A DNA stretch of 64,000 nt, taken from NCBI GenBank assembly GCA_024169445.1, contig JALKFA010000001.1, positions 3,410,001 through 3,474,000 on the forward strand, read 5' to 3'. How positions within the stretch are numbered: position 1 is the stretch's first letter; every line of letters starts with the position of its first letter. Source of the stretch: Buttiauxella agrestis ATCC 33320. GTDB taxonomy: Bacteria; Pseudomonadota; Gammaproteobacteria; Enterobacterales; Enterobacteriaceae. Below the pieces are notes generated by a model. That model saw only the letters and a list, made by a program, of their open reading frames with translations. It made no database searches and was not told the origin of the DNA. Shown here in pieces: positions 32,044-41,777 of this stretch. Both the position numbers and the translations under genes were made by a program.

Positions 32044-35012
32044 TTTTGGTACACGCTCCCGCTGTCAATCCAGTAATGGCTGGCACCGCTGTAGCTTCCT
32101 GCCAGAGTATTCAATTTAAAACTTAATTGGTTGAGCGGCACTTTGCTGCCGTCCTGCAACCAGGCTTCCGCCAGCACAAAAGCGTCGGCTTCGCGCGTTT
32201 GTTGCAAGCGCACGTTTAATACGCCTTCTCCGGCAATGGCTTTGGCTAGTTGCGGCGAGTTGATTGCCAAAGTGTAGAGCGGCGTGGCAGGCCAGCGCGC
32301 ATCGTCAAGCTGGCGGAACCCCAGGCAGGCGTTACCGCGCAATGGGAAATGCAGGCGGGTATCCAGTGTGGATTTGGGATCGTCGAGATCGATATCGCGA
32401 TACCAGACATTTTTCTCGACCAGTGTGTTGTTGCCATCCAGCATCCCCAGGTAACGCACTGTGGAATAAGCCTGAATGTCGGACGCTTTAAAGTTAAAGC
32501 CAGGCAAACGTAAATCCATCGCCAGGCTGCACAACATGGCCCCTACGGCCGCGGTAGATTTCGGGTTGCCGATGCGGCCTTGCTGGCTAAACGGATACCA
32601 TTCATGAGTCTGATAGTTATCCAGCCAGACGATACGGTTGACTGGCACCGGCTGCTGGTAGCGTAACAGCGCCTGCACGCCCGGCAAGCAGCCTGGTCGG
32701 CCAGTGACCAACAACACATCGCAACAGTAATGGCTGATGACTTCACACAACGCTTGCAGCGGGGCGGTCAGCGTAAACTGGCCTGCCAGCATCGCTTCTT
32801 GTAACTTGGCCAACTCAACATGTAGCGGTACGCTAAACAAATCAAATGCCGGGGCATCGGCAGGCAGGGCGTGTTGGACCGCCTGTTGAACATAGTTGAT
32901 CACGTTATCGGTTGGGCGCTGGGTTAGCAGTTCGCCAAACGTCGCTTCCAGCATGGCGTGGCTGTCATCCGGGTCGCTATTTTCCCAGCACGACAACACG
33001 GCATGGCCAAGCGGGATAAACAGTTGCAGCGCCGTTTGTTGGCGCAGCGTGCCACGCGTATCCATCCGTCCGGATTCGCCAAACAGCGTAGTCATTAATC
33101 CTGCGGTATCTGCCACACCCGCCTGATGAATTTGTGTCTGAAGTGCGGGCAATACGCAACGCTGGATAACATCCAGCAGAATGTCGTCTCCCGCCACTTT
33201 GAACCCTTCACGGAACAGTAAGCGTGGCGTGATTTTGACGTTGCTGCCGACTCCTTCATCCAGATGATATTGGGTGATCGCCATGTCCGTGGTGCCGCCA
33301 CCAATATCAATTGAGGCGACACGCAGCGTTTTACCCGGTAGCTCATCGGCGGCTAATTTGCGGTCTGGGCGCGCCAGGCTTTGGAAGAAGTTCCCGCTTT
33401 GCCCCGCATAGTTGACCAGCGCTTCGTTATACAACCACACCAGTTGCCCGCAGGTGGCTTCGTCCCATTCCATCTGCACATCAGGAACCGGAACCACGCT
33501 TTTCTGGAAATCACGATCGTTGCTGAAACCGTCATCCGTCGGGTGCCATTCCATTGCTTTCCACACCAGCCCAACCGCTTCCTGCATCCGCTGGCGGAAG
33601 ATTTCACGCTCTTGTTTCGGCATCGCCGACGGCAGAGTGAGGATCAGATGGCGCAACTGCCGTGGCGCATTCAGGTGGCCCATGCTTTGGCGCGAGCCGA
33701 CGCTGTTGATTTGCATCAGCGCCTGCGCCAGTAATTCACACAGCATTAAGGTCATCAACGAACTGCGGCTGTATTGCGGCGAGAACACTGGCAGGCGATC
33801 TTCTAACGGTAATGAATAGAGCGGTTGCCCGTCGTCGTTCATCAGGTTCATTAACGGGAAAGCGGTGGCCAGCGGTTCGCGCTGCGTTTTCACGCCCATC
33901 TGGCTAAAGCGCCAGTCCTGGTTGGCCGGTGTTTCATCCCACAAATAGCGGCGTGGGCTGGAAATACCACTGGCACCTTCGGTTCCTAAACGGGCAGATG
34001 CCATGCTGCGTGCTTCATCACCGACGCGGGCAATCGATGGCCAGACAAATGCGTCATCGCGGCCACTTTCTACCGAGCAATGTTGTTTGCCGAATTTGGC
34101 CTCTGAGAACTCGAGGCGGCTGGTGAACATCGCTTCATTGATGGTTTGCGGTTCGCTGAGCGAACGAATTTGCAGCTCGGCGGTCTGGCGCAGGCCATCG
34201 TTCGCTTCGCCGTGGTCTTCAATCAACACGCCGCAAGTGTGAGTGTTACCAACGTCCAGTACCAGATCGACCGGAATGGCAGGCGCTTGCAGCGTGGCGG
34301 TGACAATTTTCACTTCCGGCACCGCCAGTTGTGCGCCAAGCATCTCAATAATATTGAGGTAGTGCGCCTGGTACTCGAAGGTTTTCAGCGCATGGCTGAG
34401 TTCACGCTCGCTGCGTGACTCGTGGCGCGTAACAAATTGTGTGAACACTTCGCGTAACCAGCCATCAACCCAGGTCTGGTCAATAAAATCGTTAATTTCT
34501 TCGTTTTGCCAGGCCAGCGCAAAGCGTGCGCCGTTACGCACATCATTTTGCGTGGGAGCCAGATGCGCGGCTGGGTTGTCGTCAGCCAGAATTTTGGTGT
34601 CCAGCGCGAGGGTAATACGCACGGTGTTGCCTGCGGAGTCCGGTGTTTCAAGGCTGCGAATTTGCACCCGCGCCCAGTTATCCGGGCCGCCCACAAAGGT
34701 GCGCGGCGGGTTAAAACGCAGGAACGGCAGCGGCAGCCAGGTTTTATCCAGCAGTTTTAGCGAGTGACCCAGCGTGATGATGCTTTCAGGTTTGACGACT
34801 TCGGGAGCGGCTCCCTGAGTGCCGGGCAGGGTGAACTTGCCAGGCACGACATCGTAATCAAGGCGCAGCAGTGGGCCATTTGCCGTTTTACGCACAAAGC
34901 GCCCGGTGTGCGGGGCGTTTGGCTGCGGCGCCAGGCCGAAATCCAGAAACTGAATGCCGCTGTCTTGAATGAGCGTCACGCTCGGTTTGTAGGGATACAG
35001 GGTGGCAAGCAT
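32040..35012 (-). CDS. srfB: SrfB, actin/Hsp70-fold virulence-associated protein
   Basis: 990 residues, the VirFac_SrfB family. The first 250 residues are beta-rich and unassigned. Then VLDVGNTHTCGVLIED (D253, G255) is a phosphate-1 loop, and VASIDIGGGTTDMAITQYHL is the phosphate-2 loop of an actin/Hsp70-type ATPase. LLVTGRPGCLPGVQALL fits the adenosine motif. There is no signal peptide, so it is cytoplasmic. It starts 3 bases after the srfA stop and overlaps srfC, so translation is coupled. A chaperone-like partner of the membrane protein SrfA and the GTPase-like SrfC is a reasonable guess. Confidence 0.88.
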   Translation of the reverse strand: MLATLYPYKPSVTLIQDSGIQFLDFGLAPQPNAPHTGRFVRKTANGPLLRLDYDVVPGKFTLPGTQGAAPEVVKPESIITLGHSLKLLDKTWLPLPFLRFNPPRTFVGGPDNWARVQIRSLETPDSAGNTVRITLALDTKILADDNPAAHLAPTQNDVRNGARFALAWQNEEINDFIDQTWVDGWLREVFTQFVTRHESRSERELSHALKTFEYQAHYLNIIEMLGAQLAVPEVKIVTATLQAPAIPVDLVLDVGNTHTCGVLIEDHGEANDGLRQTAELQIRSLSEPQTINEAMFTSRLEFSEAKFGKQHCSVESGRDDAFVWPSIARVGDEARSMASARLGTEGASGISSPRRYLWDETPANQDWRFSQMGVKTQREPLATAFPLMNLMNDDGQPLYSLPLEDRLPVFSPQYSRSSLMTLMLCELLAQALMQINSVGSRQSMGHLNAPRQLRHLILTLPSAMPKQEREIFRQRMQEAVGLVWKAMEWHPTDDGFSNDRDFQKSVVPVPDVQMEWDEATCGQLVWLYNEALVNYAGQSGNFFQSLARPDRKLAADELPGKTLRVASIDIGGGTTDMAITQYHLDEGVGSNVKITPRLLFREGFKVAGDDILLDVIQRCVLPALQTQIHQAGVADTAGLMTTLFGESGRMDTRGTLRQQTALQLFIPLGHAVLSCWENSDPDDSHAMLEATFGELLTQRPTDNVINYVQQAVQHALPADAPAFDLFSVPLHVELAKLQEAMLAGQFTLTAPLQALCEVISHYCCDVLLVTGRPGCLPGVQALLRYQQPVPVNRIVWLDNYQTHEWYPFSQQGRIGNPKSTAAVGAMLCSLAMDLRLPGFNFKASDIQAYSTVRYLGMLDGNNTLVEKNVWYRDIDLDDPKSTLDTRLHFPLRGNACLGFRQLDDARWPATPLYTLAINSPQLAKAIAGEGVLNVRLQQTREADAFVLAEAWLQDGSKVPLNQLSFKLNTLAGSYSGASHYWIDSGSVYQK

Positions 35013-35015
35013 GGC

Positions 35016-36332
35016 TTAATCACTCACTTTTTTAAATGTCACAGGCACCACGGTGTCACCTTGATAACGCCCGGTGCACTCCGCGACATCATTCGCGCCA
35101 GCATTACAGGCAATTTCCGGCAGCGGGTAGCGCGAACCATCGCTACAACGCGCATTGCCACGGGTTTTAATCATCAATGTTCCGGACTGCATCAACCCTG
35201 AAAAGACTTCCGCTTTACAGACAATGTTGTCGCCATGAACCAGGCGCACAGTGCCTTTGTTTTTGGCGATTTGATAACGCAGCGTCGGCGGTTTGCCGGT
35301 AATCGAATCTTTCACATTGATGGCGACGCGCCAGCTGCCGTTAAGGAATTTGGTGGAACCGGCTTTTAATGCGTCGGCGGGTAAAATCAGCGTGCCTTTG
35401 GGGATGTCAGCAGGCGCAACCACCGGCTCTGGCTCAGGCGCGGGCGGTTCGATAACGGCGGCCTGGGCAACAGGCAATGTGGAAACGTGGGCAACGGGTT
35501 GCGCCTGAATCACCGCCGGAGCGATAACCTTTGGTTTAACTTCTGGGGCAATTTGCGCTAAAGGTTCTGCGTGCGGGGTCGATATCAGAAACCAGGCGAG
35601 CGGGGCAGCGATGCTGGCAATAATCGCTGCCGCAACGGGTAGCAACCAGCGCCGTGTTTTTTTAACCGGTGAAACATCAGGCACAGTTTGGGCAACGGGC
35701 TGTTGCACCGGCAGCGTTTCGATGACAGGTTCGGCATTAATAATAGAAGGCGCAATAGAATAGAGCGGCTCATCCGGCTCGCTAAGCACCACTACAGGCG
35801 GAGCGGCAGGCGGCGGTTCGGGAAGAAACTCGATAACCGGTTCATGTTCTTCAACGATGCGTAAACAGTCCATGGCATCGGTACGGGCGTCAGTATTGAG
35901 GCTGACAAAGCCCCAAAACGTGAGGACCGGTTTGCCGTCAACCAGATAGACATGCTGGCTGCCTGGAAACTGTAACGCATTCGCCAGCAACGAACCAAAC
36001 AGCTGGATAGCCGTTTTTTCCGCCTGCTGGCAGCGCTGAATTAACGAGGCGACATTGGCCTGGCAGTTATCGAGGTAACGCAGGGCTTTTTTGCGTTGTT
36101 CATCACTCGCTGCCGCCCAACTGACGACTGTGCCTTCAAATGGCGCGTACCAGTCAACCCGGTCACCTTCATCGTTTGGCTGCGGGATTGCCAGACTATC
36201 GACCACTGCCTGCTGTTTGCGTAAGCGCAATGTTTCGCGAATTTGTAGCGCTGAGTCGAACACTGTCTGTCCGTTTTCGCCTAGCGAAAGGAAGTCATCT
36301 AAGCATCCGCTGCGCAATAATGTTTTTGCCAC
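35016..36332 (-). CDS. srfA: SrfA, single-pass membrane protein of the srf operon
   Basis: 438 residues, first gene of the operon, starting with GTG at 36332 (AGGA 8 bases upstream). The N-terminal 170 residues look soluble. A proline- and glutamate-rich linker follows (PEPPPAAPPVVVLSEPDEPL), then one membrane helix at about 233-253 (WLLPVAAAIIASIAAPLAWF), a second proline-rich linker, and a C-terminal domain from about 315 with four cysteines (IVCKAEVF, NARCSDG, EIACNAG, AECTGRY) that could form two disulfides outside the membrane. The arrangement suggests a cytoplasm-to-periplasm sensor or anchor. The family is known mainly by name. Confidence 0.83.
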   Translation of the reverse strand: MAKTLLRSGCLDDFLSLGENGQTVFDSALQIRETLRLRKQQAVVDSLAIPQPNDEGDRVDWYAPFEGTVVSWAAASDEQRKKALRYLDNCQANVASLIQRCQQAEKTAIQLFGSLLANALQFPGSQHVYLVDGKPVLTFWGFVSLNTDARTDAMDCLRIVEEHEPVIEFLPEPPPAAPPVVVLSEPDEPLYSIAPSIINAEPVIETLPVQQPVAQTVPDVSPVKKTRRWLLPVAAAIIASIAAPLAWFLISTPHAEPLAQIAPEVKPKVIAPAVIQAQPVAHVSTLPVAQAAVIEPPAPEPEPVVAPADIPKGTLILPADALKAGSTKFLNGSWRVAINVKDSITGKPPTLRYQIAKNKGTVRLVHGDNIVCKAEVFSGLMQSGTLMIKTRGNARCSDGSRYPLPEIACNAGANDVAECTGRYQGDTVVPVTFKKVSD

Positions 36333-36528
36333 GTCATCAATCCTGCTGTTTTCAGCTCAGTTTGAGCCATCTTCACGCTTGCCACTTTACTGAAAGCTTG
36401 CGCAAGTGAACGGTGGAAGAGACGGGTTTTTTCTCTAATTATCGGGCGATTGCACTTAAGTCATTGGGACGTTCCCTGGTTTTGTGCTACTCATTATTCT
36501 TCGCAACTCGTTCGGGAGCGCGCCATAA

Positions 36529-37242
36529 ATGCCGCAAACATTGCCGTTATTACTGGTTCAAATGGGTCATCCGCCGTTAGATATTCGCAAAGCTGTAGGT
36601 GAACAGCCGCAGTGGTTTAACGCGGCATTGGGGGATGTTGGCCCGATTAGCGTGGTGTGCCCGTTTGAAGGGGAAGCACTTCCCGCTGTCGGCACGTTTA
36701 GCGGCGCGGTGATTACCGGTTCATGGGCAATGGTGACGGACCATGAAGAGTGGAGTGAGCGCACCGCCGAGTGGCTGCGGGAAATTATCGAGGCGGGTGT
36801 GCCGGTTTTGGGGGTGTGCTACGGGCACCAGTTGATGGCTTACGCGCTGGGTGGTGTAGTGGATTACCATCCAAAATGCAGCGAAGTGGGGCAAATAGCC
36901 GTCACGCTTAATGACGCCGCCCAGCACGACCCGCTTCTTAGCGGTCTGCCAAATTCGTTCGATACCTTTTTAAGCCACGAGCAAAGCGTGCTCGCGCTGC
37001 CTAAAGGTGCAATGGTGTTGGGCGCATCCAGCCACGACCCGCATCAGATAGTTCGTTACTCGCCAAGCGCATTCTCAGTGCAATTCCACCCGGAATTTAG
37101 TGCGCCAGTGATGAATAAAATCATTACCAGCCGCAGTGAAAGGGTGGCGATGAAAGGCAAAGATCGCGATGCTTTACTGGCGGCTGTCAGTGACACGCCA
37201 GTTTCACGTTCGATCCTTCAGCGATTCGTTGCATTGTTGTAA
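36529..37242 (+). CDS. Class I glutamine amidotransferase-like protein
   Basis: 237 residues, a stand-alone GATase1 domain. The nucleophile elbow is VPVLGVCYGHQLMAYALGG with the catalytic cysteine, and the His-Glu pair is in FSVQFHPEFS, so the triad is complete. Such proteins hydrolyse glutamine or gamma-glutamyl bonds. There is no synthetase partner nearby, so it may act on gamma-glutamyl compounds, but the substrate is unknown. It diverges from srfA across about 195 bases and precedes a peptide-binding protein gene by 174 bases. Confidence 0.85.
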   Translation: MPQTLPLLLVQMGHPPLDIRKAVGEQPQWFNAALGDVGPISVVCPFEGEALPAVGTFSGAVITGSWAMVTDHEEWSERTAEWLREIIEAGVPVLGVCYGHQLMAYALGGVVDYHPKCSEVGQIAVTLNDAAQHDPLLSGLPNSFDTFLSHEQSVLALPKGAMVLGASSHDPHQIVRYSPSAFSVQFHPEFSAPVMNKIITSRSERVAMKGKDRDALLAAVSDTPVSRSILQRFVALL

Positions 37243-37416
37243 AAATGACTGGCGGGAGATCGTGCTGTATTTGACGGAAAACTGCACAAATATCCCTGTT
37301 TCTGAATAACGAGAGAGCCTTTTGTTATTTGTCAGTGGCCCTGGGTTATGGTGTGATTCATCCTTAAAAATAATAAGTTCACTCATCATTTTGGCAAGCA
37401 AACAAAAGGTAAAATC

Positions 37417-39015
37417 ATGTCGACAGGGAAAACCTTCCTCGCGCTGCTGTTAACCAGCTTATTACCCGCCAGCTCCGCATTCGCTGCCGCGAATAACACC
37501 CTGGTTTACTGCTCAGAAGCCTCTCCAGAATCCTTCAACCCACAAATCGCCAGTTCCGGGCCAACGTTTGTTGCCAGCTCGCAAACGTTATACAACCGGC
37601 TGGTTGAATTCCGCCCCAGCGATAACCTGCCGGTGCCATCTTTGGCGACCGAGTGGAAAATCAGCCCGGACGGTAAAACCTACACATTCACGCTGCGCAA
37701 AGGCGTGAAGTTCAATAGCAATAAAGAGTTTAAACCGACGCGCGATTTCAACGCCGACGACGTGGTGTTCTCGGTGATGCGACAAAAAGACCCGAAACAC
37801 CCGTACCACAATGTCTCGCAGGCAAGTTACGAATACTTCAACGATGTTGGCCTCGATAAGCTCATCACTGAAGTGAAGAAGATCGATGACAATCACGTTC
37901 AGTTCACTTTGAGTGAGCCAAATGCGGCCTTCCTCGCAGACTGGGGAATGGACTTTGCGTCGATTCTTTCGGCTGAATACGCCGATGCGATGCTAAAAGC
38001 GGGCACGCCAGAAAAGGTCGATACCGCACCCATCGGCACCGGCCCGTTTGCGTTGCAGGAATACAAAGTGGATTCGTTGATTCGCTACGTGGCGAACCCG
38101 AATTACTGGAATGGTGAAGTGCCAACTAAACACCTGATCTTCTCGATTACGCCAAACGTGCAAACGCGCATGGCGAAATTGCAGAAGAACGAATGCCAGA
38201 TTATCCCCGCACCGGCACCGGTACAGTTCGAAGCTATCAAAGCCGATAAAAACCTCGAACTGCATACCGTCGATGGTTTGAATGTCGGTTATCTGGCGTT
38301 TAATACCACCAAAAAACCGTTCGACAACGTGCTGGTTCGCCAGGCGCTGAATTACGCCGTCGATAAACAAGCCATTATTAATGCCGTGTTTATGGGCTCG
38401 GGCACCATTGCAAAATCACCGATTCCACCAGCCATGTTAGGTTTTGATAAAGATCTGAAAGATCGCAGCTACAACCCAGCCAAAGCCAAAGAGTTGCTCA
38501 AGCAAGCGGGCCTGGAGAAGGGCTTCGATACCGATTTATGGTCGATGCCAGTGCAACGCCCATACAACCCGAATTCACGTCGCATCGCCGAGATGATTCA
38601 GCATGACTGGGCGAAAGTGGGCGTGAACGCGAAAATCGTCACCTTTGAGTGGGGCGAATATCTTTCAGGTATGCGTAAAGGCGAACATTCCTCCGCATTA
38701 TTTGGCTGGATGAGCGACAACGGCGACCCGGACAACTTCGCCGATACCTTGCTCGGTTGCGGCAGCATCCAAAGTGGTTCCAACGCCGCGCGCTGGTGCG
38801 ACAAGCAGTACGATGCGCTGACACAGAAAGCAAAACTGACCAGCGACCCGGCCGCACGCGCCAAACTTTACGAGCAGGCACAAGAAGTGTTCTACCAGCA
38901 AGCACCGTGGATCCCACTCGCTAACGGCAAAACCTTCTACGCCACGCGCAGTAATGTGACAGGTTACAGTGTGAGCCTGAACGGTAGCGACTTCTCGAAA
39001 GCAAAATTGAACTGA
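37417..39015 (+). CDS. Second orphan periplasmic peptide-binding protein (DppA-like)
   Basis: 532 residues, family 5 solute-binding protein. The signal peptide is about residues 1-24 (LLLTSLLPASSAFA). The mature start TLVYCSEASPESFNPQ and the block RDFNADDVVFSVMRQKDPKH are nearly the same as in the protein encoded at 11837, so the two are paralogues. No permease genes are adjacent, and it presumably feeds DppBCDF. AAGGT lies 6 bases before the ATG. The different variable loops suggest a different peptide range. It ends at a block of REP palindromes. Confidence 0.9.
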   Translation: MSTGKTFLALLLTSLLPASSAFAAANNTLVYCSEASPESFNPQIASSGPTFVASSQTLYNRLVEFRPSDNLPVPSLATEWKISPDGKTYTFTLRKGVKFNSNKEFKPTRDFNADDVVFSVMRQKDPKHPYHNVSQASYEYFNDVGLDKLITEVKKIDDNHVQFTLSEPNAAFLADWGMDFASILSAEYADAMLKAGTPEKVDTAPIGTGPFALQEYKVDSLIRYVANPNYWNGEVPTKHLIFSITPNVQTRMAKLQKNECQIIPAPAPVQFEAIKADKNLELHTVDGLNVGYLAFNTTKKPFDNVLVRQALNYAVDKQAIINAVFMGSGTIAKSPIPPAMLGFDKDLKDRSYNPAKAKELLKQAGLEKGFDTDLWSMPVQRPYNPNSRRIAEMIQHDWAKVGVNAKIVTFEWGEYLSGMRKGEHSSALFGWMSDNGDPDNFADTLLGCGSIQSGSNAARWCDKQYDALTQKAKLTSDPAARAKLYEQAQEVFYQQAPWIPLANGKTFYATRSNVTGYSVSLNGSDFSKAKLN

Positions 39016-39025
39016 TAAGCTTTTT

Positions 39026-39154
39026 TGTAGGTCGGATTAGCATTAGCGACCTCCGACATTATTGGCATTAATGGCATTAATGGTGGATGACGCCTTCGGC
39101 TTATCCCCCCTACAAGACAGCAGTTGTAGGGATGAATGTTAGCGACATCCACCG
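39026..39154. repeat. Cluster of three REP palindromes
   Basis: TGTAGGTCGGATTAGC (39026), GGTGGATGACGCC with GGCTTATCC (39080-39115) and TGTAGGGATGAATG with GCGACATCCACC (39125-39154). A short tandem (GGCATTAAT repeated) sits at 39064-39081. The block ends 22 bases before the hydrolase ATG. Confidence 0.75.
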
Positions 39155-39176
39155 TTAAAAAGACAGGAATAACGAC

Positions 39177-39932
39177 ATGGAGTCATTTTTTTCAACCACT
39201 GCAAACTGCCGCGTCCGCTGGCTGGACTTGCCCGGCAGCGGCACACCGCTTGTATTTGTTCATGGCCTTGGTTGCGCCTCATCTTATGAATATCCCCGCG
39301 TCGTTGCTGATAAAAATTTTGCTGGACGAAGGGCGATTCTTATCGACCTCCCCGGTTACGGATATAGCGAAAAACCCCGCGATTTCAGTTATTCAATTAA
39401 AGAACAGGCGCAAGTGGTGGCTGAACTTATTGGTCATCTGAAACTGGAGAAGTATTTTCTCTATGGTCATAGCATGGGCGGCAGTATCTGTATTGAAGCA
39501 GCAGAATTATTGACGGCAAATTTATCCGGGCTGATCGTTTCAGAGCCTAATTTCCATGCGGGCGGCGGCTTTTTTAGCCAACAAATTTGCAGCGTAACTG
39601 AAGCGAATTATGTCGCAGATCGGCATAATGCAATGGTTAACAATGAAAATGGCCCATGGTCAGGAAGTTTAGCGGCAGCGGCCCCCTGGGCTGTATGGCG
39701 TGGAGCGGAAAGTCTGATCAAGGGTAATCATTGGTTAACGATTTTCGCGCGCCTGGAGAAACCGCGTTCGTTGATCTTTGGCGAACAATCGCTCCCCGAC
39801 GGTGATTTCACCCAAGTTCAAAACGGCGGCATTAGCACATCGGTATTAACCGAATGCGGGCATTCCATGTCATGGGAGAATCCAGCGGCATTGGCCGGAG
39901 CTTTAGATTCATTCTGTAAACAGCACGAATGA
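39177..39932 (+). CDS. Alpha/beta-fold hydrolase
   Basis: 251 residues. The oxyanion-hole strand is LVFVHGLGCA, the nucleophile elbow YGHSMGGSI carries the catalytic serine, and the late ECGHSMSWENP carries the histidine. A DLPGYGYSEKP motif is typical of small esterase or epoxide-hydrolase-like proteins. There is no signal peptide. AGGA is 7 bases upstream of the ATG. The substrate cannot be told. Confidence 0.85.
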   Translation: MESFFSTTANCRVRWLDLPGSGTPLVFVHGLGCASSYEYPRVVADKNFAGRRAILIDLPGYGYSEKPRDFSYSIKEQAQVVAELIGHLKLEKYFLYGHSMGGSICIEAAELLTANLSGLIVSEPNFHAGGGFFSQQICSVTEANYVADRHNAMVNNENGPWSGSLAAAAPWAVWRGAESLIKGNHWLTIFARLEKPRSLIFGEQSLPDGDFTQVQNGGISTSVLTECGHSMSWENPAALAGALDSFCKQHE

Positions 39933-39996
39933 TTAATGATCTTGAGAAAATCACCGCGGAGTCATAAGGTATACCTCTAAAATTAAGGAGATAGTT

Positions 39997-40230
39997 ATGG
40001 CGCACCTGGAAGATGTTATTGCCCGCGTAGACGCAGCGGTAACTGAAAATGTGATTGAGCATATGAATGAGTTGCTGATTGAACTGAGCGACGATGCTGA
40101 GTTAACCCGCGAAGACCGTTACGCACAGCAGCAGCGTTTACGTAACGCCATTGCGCAGAAGGGTCATCATCACAAAGCGGAAGTGGAACAGCGCCGTGAT
40201 GATTTAACCAAAGGCGGCACCATTATTTAA
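39997..40230 (+). CDS. ydcY: YdcY, DUF2526 small protein
   Basis: 77 residues, closely matching E. coli YdcY: LEDVIARVDAAVTE, HMNELLIELSDDAELTRED and the end LTKGGTII are all recognisable. It is helical, charged and cytoplasmic, with unknown function. A strong AAGGAG precedes the ATG. Confidence 0.92.
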   Translation: MAHLEDVIARVDAAVTENVIEHMNELLIELSDDAELTREDRYAQQQRLRNAIAQKGHHHKAEVEQRRDDLTKGGTII

Positions 40231-40243
40231 GTTTCAGAAAGTG

Positions 40244-40280
40244 TTATCACAAACCGCCTTCGTTGAAGGCGGCGTGATAA
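40244..40280. terminator. Bidirectional hairpin terminator between ydcY and dtpB
   Basis: TTATCAC (40244-40250) pairs with GTGATAA (40274-40280), and inside it CCGCCTTC pairs with GAAGGCGG around GTT. This gives a long, nearly continuous stem between two convergent genes. Confidence 0.75.
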
Positions 40281-40298
40281 GAAACAAAGACGAAAAAG

Positions 40299-41777
40299 TT
40301 AAGCGGTTTTCACTTCCGGTTGCATATTCATCATACGGTTTAGCCACGGCACCATTGCCGCCATAATCAGCGCGATAACAAAGGTCGTGATGCCAATTTT
40401 GCTGAACACACCAGTATAAATCGGCAGCGTTTGCAGCGGATCGTTAAGGGATTCTGGCACTGCCGTGAAGGTGGCAACGTAGCCGCCGAGCAGGAAGGCC
40501 GCGGCCTGGGTCAGGAACCACATCCCGAGAATAAAGCCCATCATAGTTTGCGGCACCAGCGCTGCGACCATTGCTAAACCTAACGCGCTTATCATCAGTT
40601 CACCCAAACTCTGGAACAAATACACCAGCACGATAAACCACGGTGAGGTTAGCCCTTGCGCGTCAGCAAACCACATACCAGCGGCGGCGGCAGTTAAAAA
40701 GCCTAACGAACACAGGAACATGCCGAGAGTGAATTTTGCAGGCATCGTCAGATCTTTGCCTTTGGCACCAAAACGGGTATACAGCGAAGCCAGAATAGGG
40801 CTGGCGACCACTACCCAGAATGGGTTCAGAGCCTGAAAACTGACGGGGTTGATAGTAAACCCGAGAATTTCATGGCGCACGTTATTGATAGCAAAGAAGT
40901 TCAGCGACGTCGGCATCTGGGCATACAGAATGTAAAACAGTACCGCTTCAATCATTAGCACAAAGGCGACGTACATGCGGTTGCGATCGCTTTTGTTTTG
41001 CTTCGCGGCCTCACGGAAGAAGAGGAAAATCACGATGATGGACAGCACAATTAACACAATATTGGCCACTTTTACGTTATGCATCAGCCATGCACAAACG
41101 TAAATCATCAGCACAGTTCCCGCTAAAACCAGCAGTAAGTTTTTGTAGCTCATCGGCTTGCTATCGGGTTCCGAGCCGATGTCGCGCACCATGCCACGGC
41201 AGCAGAAATAAACCAGCAATGCGAAGACTAAGCCAATGCCGCACAGGTTGTAGGTAACGGCGTAGCCATATTTGTTGGCAATGACGGGAGCAAGAGACAA
41301 AGACAACAAAGAACCAATGTTGATAGACATGTAAAAGAGGGTGAATGCGCCGTCCAGACGGGGATCTTTTGGCGGATAACATTTTGAAAGCAGACTGGCT
41401 GGGTTGGCTTTAAATAGCCCGTTGCCCACCGCAATGGTGCCCAGGGCAATAAAGATCATATCAGGATTATGCAGCGACAAACCGGTCATAAAGTAGCCCA
41501 GCGCCAGTACCACGGCACCAAGAACCATCGTGCGTTTTGTTCCTAATAAATGATCGCCAACATAACCACCGATTGAGATCAGCCCGTAAACCAGTGCGGC
41601 AAAGGCACCAAAGGTAACAAAGGCCTGTTCCTGTGAAAAACCGAGCTCTTTAACGAAGAAAACGGCCAGAATACCTTGCACGCCGTAGTATCCAAAACGC
41701 TCCCATAACTCAACAAAAAAAATCATAAAAAACGGTTTAGGTTGCTGCAATAAACCGGTAGGGGCGGGCTTATTCAT
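40299..41777 (-). CDS. dtpB: Proton-dependent di/tripeptide transporter DtpB
   Basis: 492 residues, POT/PTR family, about 12-14 membrane helices. The signature [20 protein letters not shown] at the N-terminus includes the ExxERFxYYG proton-coupling motif. [13 protein letters not shown] and the region [18 protein letters not shown] match DtpB (YhiP) of E. coli much better than DtpA. AAAGG precedes the ATG. With the PepT-like peptidase and two DppA-like proteins it adds to the peptide-use theme of this region. Confidence 0.92.
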   Translation of the reverse strand: MNKPAPTGLLQQPKPFFMIFFVELWERFGYYGVQGILAVFFVKELGFSQEQAFVTFGAFAALVYGLISIGGYVGDHLLGTKRTMVLGAVVLALGYFMTGLSLHNPDMIFIALGTIAVGNGLFKANPASLLSKCYPPKDPRLDGAFTLFYMSINIGSLLSLSLAPVIANKYGYAVTYNLCGIGLVFALLVYFCCRGMVRDIGSEPDSKPMSYKNLLLVLAGTVLMIYVCAWLMHNVKVANIVLIVLSIIVIFLFFREAAKQNKSDRNRMYVAFVLMIEAVLFYILYAQMPTSLNFFAINNVRHEILGFTINPVSFQALNPFWVVVASPILASLYTRFGAKGKDLTMPAKFTLGMFLCSLGFLTAAAAGMWFADAQGLTSPWFIVLVYLFQSLGELMISALGLAMVAALVPQTMMGFILGMWFLTQAAAFLLGGYVATFTAVPESLNDPLQTLPIYTGVFSKIGITTFVIALIMAAMVPWLNRMMNMQPEVKTA

